From: Methanoculleus oceani
GTDB lineage: Archaea; Halobacteriota; Methanomicrobia; Methanomicrobiales; Methanoculleaceae
NCBI RefSeq assembly: GCF_023702065.1
Contig: NZ_QFDM01000002.1
Location: forward strand, 496,001 to 560,000
Reading direction: 5' to 3'
DNA length: 64,000 nucleotides
The notes under the pieces were generated by a model. The model did not search any database. It saw only the letters and a list, made by a program, of their open reading frames with translations, and was not told where the DNA came from. The position numbers were made by a program, and so were the translations under genes. Each line of letters starts with the position of its first letter. The first letter of the stretch is position 1. This document shows positions 7,979 to 15,602 of this stretch, piece after piece.

Positions 7979-8248
7979 CTAGAAGTCTTCGTAGAATATC
8001 GGAATCATTCCCCTGTGGATGGATTCGATGTAGCGGGCCTGGTACTTCGAGATGTAGACGGTATAATCGCCGACCGGGACCTGCAGGTCGGTCGTCTTCG
8101 GCGGTTTGACCGAGGTCGGCAGGAGGATCGGTCCGCTGCAGGATGTGCTCACCCTGAAGTCACGTTTCCTCTGGAGAACATACGATCGGACGTCTTCCGT
8201 GACATATATGCCCCGTGATGGTCCTGACTCTCCAACGTCGCTCTGCAT
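7979..8248 (-). CDS. Small conserved protein upstream of archease/rtcB, unknown function
   Basis: This 89-residue soluble protein starts at ATG 8248. It has a mixed basic/beta pattern, one cysteine in STSCSGPILLPTS (about residue 38) and a C-terminal stretch VGDYTVYISKYQARYIESIH. I do not recognise a named family. It ends 3 nt before the archease start, so it is probably the first gene of the archease-rtcB operon. A run of T on the minus strand at 8278-8284 separates it from the upstream DUF2551 gene. Confidence 0.72.
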   Translation of the reverse strand: MQSDVGESGPSRGIYVTEDVRSYVLQRKRDFRVSTSCSGPILLPTSVKPPKTTDLQVPVGDYTVYISKYQARYIESIHRGMIPIFYEDF

Positions 8249-8277
8249 GGTAGTCCTCCATATTGGTTCTGGGTGTA

Positions 8278-8284
8278 AAAAAAG
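8278..8284 (-). terminator. Oligo-T terminator after the DUF2551 gene
   Basis: Seven consecutive T on the minus strand follow the 8303-8617 gene by about 19 nt. Archaeal RNA polymerase commonly stops at such runs. It lies before the start of the 7979-8248 operon. Confidence 0.55.
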
Positions 8285-8302
8285 AGGTATGGTTTTCGAG
8301 TG

Positions 8303-8617
8303 TTATGTTGTCCCGAGGATCTTCGCCACCACGTCCACGTACTGGTCTTTCAGCTCGTAGATGGAGTTCGTCCCCTCAGCGTTCCGCCTCACGTGCAGGA
8401 TCCCTATCCGGGAAGCAATGATGCCGACCATGGATGCGATGGAGTGGTAACTGATTGAGAACTGCTTCTGCAGCTTCTCGTAGATCTGAGGTATGGTGAG
8501 GGATTTTACCTTTACGAACAGGTTGAGCAGCTCATGCCGGATTCCGTCCCGATCCCGTGAGAGATAACCTTTGAGTCGAGCTTCTATCTCTTTTTTGAGC
8601 TCATAGGGTGATCTCAT
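8303..8617 (-). CDS. DUF2551 family winged-helix-like protein
   Basis: This 104-residue protein resembles DUF2551, small archaeal proteins predicted to be winged-helix regulators. It starts MRSPYELKKEIEARLKGYLS and has a helix-turn-helix-like region SLTIPQIYEKLQ...ISYHSIASMVGIIASRIGIL (about 39-75). A strong TATA element (minus strand, 8635-8650) is centred 26 nt upstream of ATG 8617, so the mRNA is probably leaderless. It is followed by an oligo-T terminator and is probably a single-gene unit. Its DNA target is not known. Confidence 0.8.
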   Translation of the reverse strand: MRSPYELKKEIEARLKGYLSRDRDGIRHELLNLFVKVKSLTIPQIYEKLQKQFSISYHSIASMVGIIASRIGILHVRRNAEGTNSIYELKDQYVDVVAKILGTT

Positions 8618-8634
8618 ATGTGCTTGTGATTCGG

Positions 8635-8650
8635 TATTTTATATATATCT
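8635..8650 (-). promoter_or_regulatory. TATA box of the DUF2551 gene
   Basis: Minus-strand GATATATATAAAAT is centred about 26 nt upstream of the ATG at 8617. The predicted transcription start therefore falls at or next to the start codon. Confidence 0.7.
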
Positions 8651-8883
8651 TTTCTTTTCAATCATTTAATCGGAGATTATGCCCAGAGGACGACAATTGT
8701 CTGACGAAATGAGATCAGGGGGGATATAACAACGCGGTTTACCAGAAAACGTGACATACGTAGCCAGATGCGTTTTTATGCAAAAATAATCCCGACTCCA
8801 TGACGCTCCCCTCCCCCCGCGACGGGCCTCTCTACGCGCAGCTGCAGCACCGCCCCATCTTGCACTCCGGGAACGGCGTTCGA

Positions 8884-9160
8884 GAAGGCCGAAGGCCTTC
8901 GCTGCGCGACTGTCGGAACGACAGGAGCGGGAGCACCGGGGGTGCGACTCGCGACGGAGGGCACACCCGGAGGAGGAGCACAGGAGGTGCGACTCGCGAC
9001 TGTCGGAACGACAGGAGCGGGAGCACCGGGGGTGCGACTCGCGACGGAGGGCACACCCGGAGGAGGAGCACAGGAGGTGCGACTCGCGACTGTCGGAACG
9101 ACAGGAGCGGGAGCACCGAAGGTGCGACGTGCGACGGAGGGTACGTCCGGAACCCGAGCA
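8884..9160. repeat. Hairpin-rich tandem repeat, 90-bp period built from 45-bp halves
   Basis: The word TGTCGGAACG recurs at 8911, 9001 and 9091, exactly 90 bp apart, and each unit splits into two related 45-bp halves ending in TGCGACTCGCGAC. Two full copies are identical and the third is diverged and incomplete. The units contain perfect mini-hairpins: GAAGGCC-GAA-GGCCTTC (8884-8900) and CTGTCG-GAA-CGACAG (8910-8924 and copies). It lies between the divergent DUF2551 and secF genes. Open frames across it on both strands are repeat artefacts. Confidence 0.85.
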
Positions 9161-9294
9161 CGATAAGGCGCTCCGGGGCCCCCTTCCTGCCGGGCAACTC
9201 CCGGGACATTCCGGCGCTATCCGGGTGAATTCCGATTCACGCCCTATATGCATGAGCAACCCTTTAACCTTTCACAATCGTACATTGATACAGC

Positions 9295-10149
9295 ATGGAA
9301 TTTGTCAGATACGACGTCAACAAATACTCTCCGCGGCAGATGGTAGCGCTGCCCCTCGTTCTTCTCCTCCTTGCCGGTGTCCTGCTTGGCTACACCATGC
9401 TCGCCACCGGCCTGCCCTTAACACCGGGCATCGACTTTGCGGGAGGAACGGCGGTCACCGTCTTCACATCCGACAGCAGGGAGACGATAGAGGCAAACCT
9501 CGCCGGATACCCGCTGTTATCGGTGGGTGAGGGGATCGGCGACGGGAAATACCTCCAGTTCGGTCCCATGGACGATGCCCGGTACCGGAGCCTTGTTACG
9601 CTCATCAACGAGAAGTACCCCGATGCGAAGATAGACCAGATCGGCGAGACGTTCGGAAAGACGCTCCAGGGCCAGGCCTTTCTTGCCCTGATCTTCTCGT
9701 TCATCGGGATGGCCGTCGTCGTCCTCATCGCGTTCCGGAACCTGGTGCCGGCGGGTGCGGTCGTCCTCTCCGCCTTCGCCGACATCGTCGTCACCGCCGG
9801 GATCATGCAGGTCATCGGCATCCCGCTCTCCCTCGGGACGACGGCGGCCCTGCTGATGCTGATCGGTTACTCCGTCGACAGCGACATCCTGCTGACCACG
9901 CGCCTCTTAAAGCGCAAGGGGAAACTCGACGAGAAACTCACCGGGGCCTTCAGGACCGGGATCATCATGACGACCACGACCCTCGCGGCCATCGCCGCCA
10001 TGTGGGCCGTCTCCACGGCAGGACAGATCCAGATCATCAGCGAGATCGCAAGCGTCCTCCTCATCGGACTCGTCGTCGACATGATGAACACCTGGATGCT
10101 GAACGCCGGAATACTCAAAGAATACATTCTTCGGGGGGGTAAGAAATGA
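9295..10149 (+). CDS. secF: Protein translocase subunit SecF
   Basis: SecF works with SecD to help move proteins through the SecYE channel using ion gradients. The 284 residues have six membrane helices with a large extracytoplasmic domain between helix 1 (about 18-40) and helix 2. Family motifs are GIDFAGGTAV (about 43-52) and, in helices 4-5, GYSVDSDILLTTRLL (about 197-211) containing the conserved aspartates. secF precedes secD, as is usual in Archaea, and the genes overlap (ATGA at 10146-10149). A TTTAACC element centred about 28 nt upstream of ATG 9295 may be its TATA box. Confidence 0.95.
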   Translation: MEFVRYDVNKYSPRQMVALPLVLLLLAGVLLGYTMLATGLPLTPGIDFAGGTAVTVFTSDSRETIEANLAGYPLLSVGEGIGDGKYLQFGPMDDARYRSLVTLINEKYPDAKIDQIGETFGKTLQGQAFLALIFSFIGMAVVVLIAFRNLVPAGAVVLSAFADIVVTAGIMQVIGIPLSLGTTAALLMLIGYSVDSDILLTTRLLKRKGKLDEKLTGAFRTGIIMTTTTLAAIAAMWAVSTAGQIQIISEIASVLLIGLVVDMMNTWMLNAGILKEYILRGGKK

Positions 10150-11606
10150 ACCGCGAAGCCATCAAGACCCTCATCAAAGATTGGCGGATTGCCCTGCTGC
10201 TCCTGCTGGTCGTCGGCTCCCTCGTAAGCATCTACCTCGCTCCCCCGAGTCCGGAGAGAGGGCTTGAGGGGAACCTCCAGTTCGGCCTCGACCTTGAGGG
10301 CGGCTCGTGGCTGCAGATGGAGTTCCAGTCCGTGGTCGTTGCCTATTCGACCGACGGATCGGTCGACGACCTCATACAGGACCTGCGCACAGGCCTCGAG
10401 GCGGAGGTCATCCAGATCGACCAGAACCATCTCGAGATCCGAAAGAGCGTCTCGCGTGCCGACCTTGAACCGATCTTTGCGGAATCGGGCGCCTCGATCG
10501 TCACCTACCAGGAGGGCGTATCGCCGTTCACCGCAGACGATGTAAAAAGGATCCTCAACGAGAAGGTGAACGCCCTCGGGATGCAGGACGCGAGGATCAA
10601 CCTGCTCACCCCGACGGGAAGCGAGTATCCGCAGTACGTGCGGATAGAACTTGCCGGCGTGGATATGGCGACGGCGCAGGAGATCGTCGGCAAACAGGGC
10701 ATGTTCGAGATCCGGGTCCAGACGACCGGGAACGAGACCGAGCACGTCCTCTACGGGGACCAGATCACCAGCGTCGGCGTTCCGCAGAGGGAACCCGGGA
10801 CCCAGCAATGGGGCGTCTCGTTCACGTTCTCCGAGACGGGTGCCCAGGCCTTCCGCGAGGCCGCCCTCGCATCCGGAGCGGTCGACAACCCTGAAGATCA
10901 CCACCTCGTGATGATCCTCGATAACGAGACCGTCTACAGCGCCCCCCTCGCCGGGACCCTTGTGACGGAGCTCCGCTCGGGCCCGGTCAGGTCGCTCTCG
11001 GCAAGCACCGGGACCGGCGATGCCGGGCTCGAGGATGCGATGACGCTCGAGATCCACCTGCGGGCAGGTGCCCTGCCGGTGAAGGTGGATATCGTCGGGT
11101 CGGGTTCCGTCCCGGCGGCGCTCGGCGAACAGTTCAAGATGACGGTCGTCATTGCCGGGCTGCTCGCGCTGCTCACGGTAGGGGTCGTCGTCTACTACCG
11201 CTACCGCGAACCTGCGATTGTTCTCCCGATGGTCGCGATCAACCTTGCAGAGATCATCATCCTGCTCGGGATCGCTCGATTCATCATCCAGCTCGATCTC
11301 GCCACCATCGCCGGCCTGATAGCGGTGGTGGGTACCGGCATCGACCAGCTCGTCATCATCACGGACGAGGTTCTCCACGAAGGGCGTGTCCCGTCGCCGA
11401 ACCTCTATATGAAGCGGTACGGGCGGGCGTTCGGCATCATCGCCGTGGCGGCGGCGACGGTCTTCATCGCCATGCTCCCGCTGGCGCTGATGGATCTCTC
11501 CACTCTTCGGGGCTTTGCCATCATCACCATACTCGGGGTCCTGATCGGCATCCTGGTCACGAGGCCCGCGTACGGAAAGATAATCATGGCGATCCTCTCA
11601 AAATAA
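10146..11606 (+). CDS. secD: Protein translocase subunit SecD
   Basis: This is the larger SecDF partner, 486 residues. Helix 1 spans about 13-30, followed by a long extracytoplasmic P1 domain with GLDLEGGSWLQM (about 48) and five C-terminal helices from about residue 327. The motif GTGIDQLVIITDEVL (about 397-411) corresponds to the functional aspartate region of helix 4. Archaeal SecD is shorter than bacterial SecD, and this length fits. Its ATG overlaps the secF stop. The next gene, thioredoxin, begins 61 nt downstream after a palindrome. Confidence 0.95.
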   Translation: MNREAIKTLIKDWRIALLLLLVVGSLVSIYLAPPSPERGLEGNLQFGLDLEGGSWLQMEFQSVVVAYSTDGSVDDLIQDLRTGLEAEVIQIDQNHLEIRKSVSRADLEPIFAESGASIVTYQEGVSPFTADDVKRILNEKVNALGMQDARINLLTPTGSEYPQYVRIELAGVDMATAQEIVGKQGMFEIRVQTTGNETEHVLYGDQITSVGVPQREPGTQQWGVSFTFSETGAQAFREAALASGAVDNPEDHHLVMILDNETVYSAPLAGTLVTELRSGPVRSLSASTGTGDAGLEDAMTLEIHLRAGALPVKVDIVGSGSVPAALGEQFKMTVVIAGLLALLTVGVVVYYRYREPAIVLPMVAINLAEIIILLGIARFIIQLDLATIAGLIAVVGTGIDQLVIITDEVLHEGRVPSPNLYMKRYGRAFGIIAVAAATVFIAMLPLALMDLSTLRGFAIITILGVLIGILVTRPAYGKIIMAILSK

Positions 11607-11629
11607 CAACCCTACAACAACCTTTATTG

Positions 11630-11658
11630 CCCCGTTCACACACAATGTTTGAACGGGG
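11630..11658. promoter_or_regulatory. Perfect inverted repeat before the thioredoxin gene
   Basis: Nine-base arms CCCCGTTCA and TGAACGGGG flank an 11-nt spacer and end 9 nt before ATG 11668. A TATA-like TTTATTG lies just upstream (11623-11629), so the repeat would cover the transcription start. That suits an operator. A secD transcript hairpin is the alternative. Confidence 0.5.
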
Positions 11659-11667
11659 TATAGTCTT

Positions 11668-11958
11668 ATGGAAAAACCGGTTTTAATGGACTTTTTTGCC
11701 GAGTGGTGCGGTCCGTGCCACCAGCAGACGCCAATCATCGACGAGCTCAAAGCAAAGATGGGCGACCGGGTCGATATCAGAAAGATCGATGTCGGTGTCG
11801 ATTCCGAACAGACGCGGCAGTACGCCGCGAAGTACGACATCCAGTTCGTACCGACGCTCGTCATCGAGAAGGCGGACGGGACTCTCGTCCGGAAACTGGT
11901 AGGAGTCCAGGACCTCGGTACGCTTGAGGGCATCCTGAAGCCTCTGGTGGAACCGTGA
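11668..11958 (+). CDS. Thioredoxin
   Basis: This 96-residue thioredoxin reduces protein disulfides. It has the active site AEWCGPCHQQ (Cys14 and Cys17) and the cis-proline loop FVPTLVIE (Pro at about 63). The start is ATG 11668; the protein lacks a signal peptide and is cytoplasmic. The next gene begins at GTG 11955, overlapping its stop, and encodes F420-dependent NADP oxidoreductase, so thioredoxin and NADPH supply may be co-expressed. No thioredoxin reductase is present nearby. A palindrome immediately upstream suggests separate regulation from secFD. Confidence 0.93.
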   Translation: MEKPVLMDFFAEWCGPCHQQTPIIDELKAKMGDRVDIRKIDVGVDSEQTRQYAAKYDIQFVPTLVIEKADGTLVRKLVGVQDLGTLEGILKPLVEP

Positions 11959-12605
11959 AGATCGGTATCGTTGGCGGAACCGGCGATATCGGGGAGGGGA
12001 TGGCGCTCCGGCTCTCTCCGAAGTACGACGTGATCGTGGGGTCCCGCGAGGAGGCAAAGGCTATCGCAACCTGCGAGACCTGCCGGGAGACCCTGCAGGA
12101 GCAGGGTCTGGCGTGCAGCCTGCTCGGCGTCTCCAACCAGCACGCGGTCGACGAGGCGGACGTCGTCGTCCTCGCGATACCGTTCAAGCACGCGGCTCCC
12201 ACCCTGAAGACCCTGACCGGGTTTGAGGAGAAGATCGTCGTCAGCCCCATCAACCCGATCGAGCGGACGACCTACTTCTACTACGCCCCTCCGCCGGAGG
12301 GGTCGGCGGCGATGATGATCAAGGGGATGCTTCCTCCGAGCGCGACCGTCTGCGCCGCGTTCAACAACATCGCCGCAAACAGGTGGCAGATGCTCGATGA
12401 GGAACTCGACTACTCGGTCGCCGTCTGCTGCGACGACGACGGCGCGAAGCAGAAGGTGATGGATATCATCAACAACGTCTCAAGCCTCCGTGCCTACGAT
12501 GCGGGGCCGCTTGCGGCCGCATCCATCGTCGAGAGCATCACACCCCTCCTCCTCAACATCGCCCGCTTCAATAAGATGAAGGACGTCGGCGTCAGGTTCG
12601 TATAA
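11955..12605 (+). CDS. npdG: F420H2:NADP oxidoreductase (8-hydroxy-5-deazaflavin:NADPH oxidoreductase)
   Basis: This enzyme passes hydride between coenzyme F420 and NADP, giving methanogens NADPH for biosynthesis. The 216-residue protein has an N-terminal Rossmann fold with GIVGGTGDIGEGMA (about 4-17), the NADP-binding SREE (about 31) and the family segment PINPIERTTYFYY (about 97). The GTG start overlaps the thioredoxin TGA by 4 nt. A run of nine T directly after the stop (12607-12615) ends the unit. It is one of the stronger indicators that the organism uses F420. Confidence 0.94.
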   Translation: MKIGIVGGTGDIGEGMALRLSPKYDVIVGSREEAKAIATCETCRETLQEQGLACSLLGVSNQHAVDEADVVVLAIPFKHAAPTLKTLTGFEEKIVVSPINPIERTTYFYYAPPPEGSAAMMIKGMLPPSATVCAAFNNIAANRWQMLDEELDYSVAVCCDDDGAKQKVMDIINNVSSLRAYDAGPLAAASIVESITPLLLNIARFNKMKDVGVRFV

Positions 12606-12606
12606 C

Positions 12607-12615
12607 TTTTTTTTT
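12607..12615 (+). terminator. Oligo-T terminator after npdG
   Basis: Nine consecutive T begin 2 nt after the npdG stop codon. No strong hairpin precedes it, which is normal for archaeal termination. Confidence 0.7.
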
Positions 12616-13068
12616 GGCGGGGCGGAAAGACCGAGTTCCGTGGGGGTTGGTTTGTGACTCCGGGATCTCGGGGTCTATTCCGGTGGCCGAAGATCTTTGA
12701 TGCCTGCACATACTCCGCTTGCTCTGCTTAAAATTCGGTAGTTGGATCTATTGCGCTCCCGAGCACGGCTTTCAGGTGGATATCGCCACGGGGGGTGGGG
12801 ACAGGGGAGGGGGGAGACCCCCCTCCCCTGCAACCCCTCCCCCATGGTGATTCCCCCACGGTCCACTGTACCGGGACTTTTCCTCGCTTTGATCACAGGG
12901 GCGTGAACTAAAACCGAGTAAATGATCAAACACCCGTTTTTCCGACAGTTAGAGATCTTTCAAACCCCACACCCATCCATCACCAACACCCCGCCCCCAT
13001 ACCCCAAGCGGCATGCACATATCCCGGTGCACGCCAAACCATTCTGTATCAAAATCAGGGTGCTGTGA
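12616..13068. other. Intergenic region with a GC palindrome and a C-rich tract; no gene seen
   Basis: About 450 bp between npdG and the aldolase gene. It holds a perfect 13-bp palindrome with a 3-nt AGA loop (arms 12802-12814 and 12818-12830) and a G-poor C-rich tract at about 12960-13007. Both elements recur, in the same order and orientation, between coaD and the gamma-carbonic anhydrase gene. Short open frames here have no protein-like features. Confidence 0.6.
12802..12830. repeat. Perfect GC-rich palindrome shared with 34974-34997
   Basis: Thirteen-base arms pair perfectly around AGA. The right arm CCCCCCTCCCCTG occurs again at 34985-34997 next to a shorter hairpin. Strand asymmetry is extreme on each arm. 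Confidence 0.75.
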
Positions 13069-13611
13069 ATGCTGGATCGGGAGTTCGAACGGATAGGAAA
13101 GCGGCTCTTCCAGGAAGGGCTGGTCGGAGCGAATTTCGGAAATATGAGCGTGCGGGGCGAGGACGGGTTCTTCATCACCCGGACCGGCGCGTACCTCGAC
13201 GCGGGGGAGATGCCGGTCCATGTGCCGGATGCGGGCGACGCCCCGCGCGAGGCCTCGAGCGAGTACCGGGTCCACCGGGCGGTCTACCGGGAGACGCCCC
13301 ATTCTGCGATCGTCCACGCCCACCCGGTCCACGCCGTCGCCGCCTCGCTTGATGCCGATCTCGTCCGGCCGGCCGACAGCGAGGGGGGGATGCTCTGTCC
13401 GGAGATCCCGGTCGTCACCGGGAGCCCGGGGACCGACGAGATCGCAGAGAACGTCGCCGGGGCGCTCCGCGACGGCCACATCGTCATCGTCCGGGGACAC
13501 GGGACGTTTACAGCCGGAAAAACGCTCGACGAGGCGTATATCTACACCTCGATCGGCGAGTACGCCTGCCGGATCCTCTTTCTATCGGGGAGGCTTCGGG
13601 GGGTTCTGTAA
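13069..13611 (+). CDS. Class II aldolase/adducin family protein (fuculose-phosphate-aldolase-like)
   Basis: This 180-residue protein fits the zinc-dependent class II aldolase family, which cleaves or forms sugar phosphates such as fuculose 1-phosphate. Zinc-ligand segments are IVHAHPVHAVAAS (about 81-93) and VRGHGTFTAG (about 142-151); GANFGNMSVR (about 19) is the family N-terminus. Methanogen homologues can make lactaldehyde for the F420 side chain, but substrate is not shown here. ATG 13069 has a weak GGTG site upstream. Its last 30 nt overlap the 3' end of the convergent glycosyltransferase gene. Confidence 0.86.
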   Translation: MLDREFERIGKRLFQEGLVGANFGNMSVRGEDGFFITRTGAYLDAGEMPVHVPDAGDAPREASSEYRVHRAVYRETPHSAIVHAHPVHAVAASLDADLVRPADSEGGMLCPEIPVVTGSPGTDEIAENVAGALRDGHIVIVRGHGTFTAGKTLDEAYIYTSIGEYACRILFLSGRLRGVL

Positions 13612-14508
13612 CTGCTCGATCTGGCGGGTGGTCTCGCGGTGAAACCCGAGCAGCATGTCGCTGATTACGCCGAACATGAAGATCTGAAAGCCCATGGTGA
13701 TCAGGAGGACCGTGAGGATGGTGAGCGGCAGGTGTTCGATGTTCTTGAGCCACTCGAGGACGACGTAGACGCCGATGATGCCCCCGACAAGCGATATGAA
13801 GAGGCCGATGATCCCGAAGTAAAAGATCGGGTTGTTCATCTTCGCGAGCCGGTATATGGTCGAGAAGATTCTGAGGCCGTCCTGGAACGGGTTTAGTTTG
13901 GTGACGGTGCCGGGCCTCGCGAGGTACCGGACCGGGACGACCGTGACCCGCTGTCCGTTCCTCACTGCCTCGACCGCCATCTCCGTCTCGATCTCGAACC
14001 CCGCCTCCTTGAGGGTCATCTGCCGGACCGAGTGAAGAGTAAAGGCGCGGTAGCCGGAGAGGATGTCGCTGAGGTCTTTTCCGTGCGCTATCCGGAACAT
14101 CACGTTGAGGATCTGGTTGCCGAGGAGGTTCAACCCCGTGAATGCTCCAGTCTCGGGGTTGACGAGGCGGTCACCGATGACGTGATCGAATCCCCGGCCG
14201 AGGGGTTCGAGCATCTTCTCCGCGTCTTCCGGCGAATAGGTGCCGTCGCCGTCGAGCATGAGCACGTAGGGCTCATCGATGATATCCATGGCCTCGATGA
14301 TGGCGTTGCCCTTTCCCTTTCCTGCCTGTGTCCGGACGACCGCCCCTGCGGACCGTGCGATATCGGGTGTTCCGTCGGTGCTGTTCCCGTCCATGACGAA
14401 GATATGACGAAAACCGCGCTGCCTGAACCCATCGATCAGCCCGGCGATCGTCGGGGCCTCGTTTAACGTGGGGATGAAGATACAGACCTCATCTCGCTCG
14501 ACGTTCAT
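13582..14508 (-). CDS. aglJ: AglJ-type dolichyl-phosphate glycosyltransferase (GT2 family)
   Basis: AglJ-like enzymes add the first sugar to dolichol phosphate for archaeal N-glycosylation of surface proteins. The 308-residue protein has a GT-A domain with FIPTLNEAPTIAGLIDGF (about 11), a DGxSxDGT motif DGNSTDGT (about 40) and the DxD-like LDGDGTY (about 85). Two hydrophobic helices follow at about 228-250 and 262-290. I place the start at ATG 14508 (MNVERDEV); the open frame extends upstream without conserved sequence. The promoter region is shared with the divergent DUF99 gene. Confidence 0.85.
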   Translation of the reverse strand: MNVERDEVCIFIPTLNEAPTIAGLIDGFRQRGFRHIFVMDGNSTDGTPDIARSAGAVVRTQAGKGKGNAIIEAMDIIDEPYVLMLDGDGTYSPEDAEKMLEPLGRGFDHVIGDRLVNPETGAFTGLNLLGNQILNVMFRIAHGKDLSDILSGYRAFTLHSVRQMTLKEAGFEIETEMAVEAVRNGQRVTVVPVRYLARPGTVTKLNPFQDGLRIFSTIYRLAKMNNPIFYFGIIGLFISLVGGIIGVYVVLEWLKNIEHLPLTILTVLLITMGFQIFMFGVISDMLLGFHRETTRQIEQLQNPPKPPR

Positions 14509-14547
14509 CGGTGTACTATATCCGATTGAGCAACATAAGGGCTTCGT

Positions 14548-15126
14548 ATGCACGTAGCCAAATCGGGGCTCCGTGCTCTCGGTATCGCCGAGAGTTATTC
14601 GGGGCGGGAGCAGTCCACCCTTGCCGGCGTCGTCATCCGAAAGGACCTCCGGATCGACGGGGCGGCATTCGCCCGGGTGACCGTCGGCGGATCGGACGCC
14701 ACCGATGCGGTCATCGGGATCTTCACCGGTCTTGCCCGCCGGGACATCAACCTCCTGATGATCAGCGGGAGCGTCATCGCCTGGTACAACATCATCGACC
14801 CGGCGGCGGTGCAGGACGCGACCGGTCTTCCCGTCATCATCGTCACCTACGAAGAGTCGGAGGGGCTCGAAGAGGAGATCCGCCGTCACTTCCCGGACGA
14901 TGCCGGGAGACTCGCGGCATACCGGCGGCTCGGCGGCCGGATTCCGGTTCTGCTGCATTCCGGGTATACGCTCTTCATCCGCCCCTATGGCCTCTCCCCG
15001 AGGGATGCTGCAAGGCTCTGCAACGACTTCACGCGTGAAGGCAGAGTGCCCGAACCGGTCAGGGTGGCGCGGCTCATCGCCCGGGGCGTCGTGAGGTCGT
15101 CAGCCCCTGACGACCATGACCGTTGA
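14548..15126 (+). CDS. DUF99 family protein (endonuclease V-like fold)
   Basis: This 192-residue protein matches the archaeal DUF99/UPF0215 family, structurally related to endonuclease V but of unproven activity. Conserved parts are GLRALGIAESY (about 7-17), LAGVVIRKDLRIDG (about 25) and NLLMISGSVIAWYNIID (about 68-84). A TATA-like CTATATCC at 14516-14523 is about 28 nt upstream of ATG 14548, suggesting a short or absent leader. The last 27 nt overlap the convergent uspA-like gene. A role in DNA repair or editing is inferred only from fold. Confidence 0.85.
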   Translation: MHVAKSGLRALGIAESYSGREQSTLAGVVIRKDLRIDGAAFARVTVGGSDATDAVIGIFTGLARRDINLLMISGSVIAWYNIIDPAAVQDATGLPVIIVTYEESEGLEEEIRRHFPDDAGRLAAYRRLGGRIPVLLHSGYTLFIRPYGLSPRDAARLCNDFTREGRVPEPVRVARLIARGVVRSSAPDDHDR

Positions 15127-15546
15127 CGTCGCATGATCGACGACGTAGGAACTGACGCTTCCGAGGAAGAAACGGTCGAGTCGGCCCCTGCCGTGCGACC
15201 CGACCACGGTCAGGTCGGCGCCGAGTTCCTGTGCAAGCGCGGTGATCTCCGCTCCCGGGTGCCCCCAGCGCTTGTAGACGGTCATCCGGATACCGGCGGC
15301 GGCCGCCTCCCGTTCCGCATCGGCGAGGAACTCATTTGCCTCCCGGTCGAGTGCATCGAGGAGCGCCTGCTGGGCGATATCCGGCGGTTCAAGCTCGCTC
15401 AAGATCAGCGTGGGATACGTGCCGGTCTGGACGACGTGTATGGCATGCACGGAGGCATCCATGACGCGGGCGACGGCCAGGGCCTCTTCGAGCGCCCGGT
15501 GACCGATCTCCGACCCGTCGACCGCCACGAGTATCGATTTGAACAT
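15100..15546 (-). CDS. Universal stress protein (UspA family), ATP-binding type
   Basis: This 148-residue UspA domain starts FKSILVAVDGSEIGHRALE and ends with the ATP-binding pattern GSHGRGRLDRFFLGSVSSYV (about 122-141), so it should bind ATP. The start is set at ATG 15546 (MFKSILV), because sequence before it is not conserved. Such proteins modulate stress survival; no specific partner is shown. Its 3' end overlaps that of the DUF99 gene by 27 nt, tail to tail. Confidence 0.92.
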   Translation of the reverse strand: MFKSILVAVDGSEIGHRALEEALAVARVMDASVHAIHVVQTGTYPTLILSELEPPDIAQQALLDALDREANEFLADAEREAAAAGIRMTVYKRWGHPGAEITALAQELGADLTVVGSHGRGRLDRFFLGSVSSYVVDHATSTVMVVRG

Positions 15547-15602
15547 ACCAGTCTCTAGGAGCGTTCCGGTACAAAAACATGGTTCTTTGCAGGCGGTCCG
15601 CC

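Noticed and set aside
8904-9160. CRISPR-like array
   Set aside because: Units are contiguous and near-identical, with no unique spacers and no cas genes in the window.
8800-9228. Long open frames on both strands across the 90-bp repeat
   Set aside because: The repeat unit is a multiple of three without stops, so all frames stay open; the peptides are Arg/Gly/Ser-rich repeats with no domain or ribosome-binding site.
9867-11378. 503-residue antisense frame opposite secF/secD
   Set aside because: It mirrors the codon bias of secD; it is rich in Asp/Arg/His without conserved motifs, while the plus strand encodes clear SecD.
12675-13178. Small minus-strand frames upstream of the aldolase gene
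   Set aside because: Proline- and low-complexity-rich peptides from C-rich DNA, without ribosome-binding sites.
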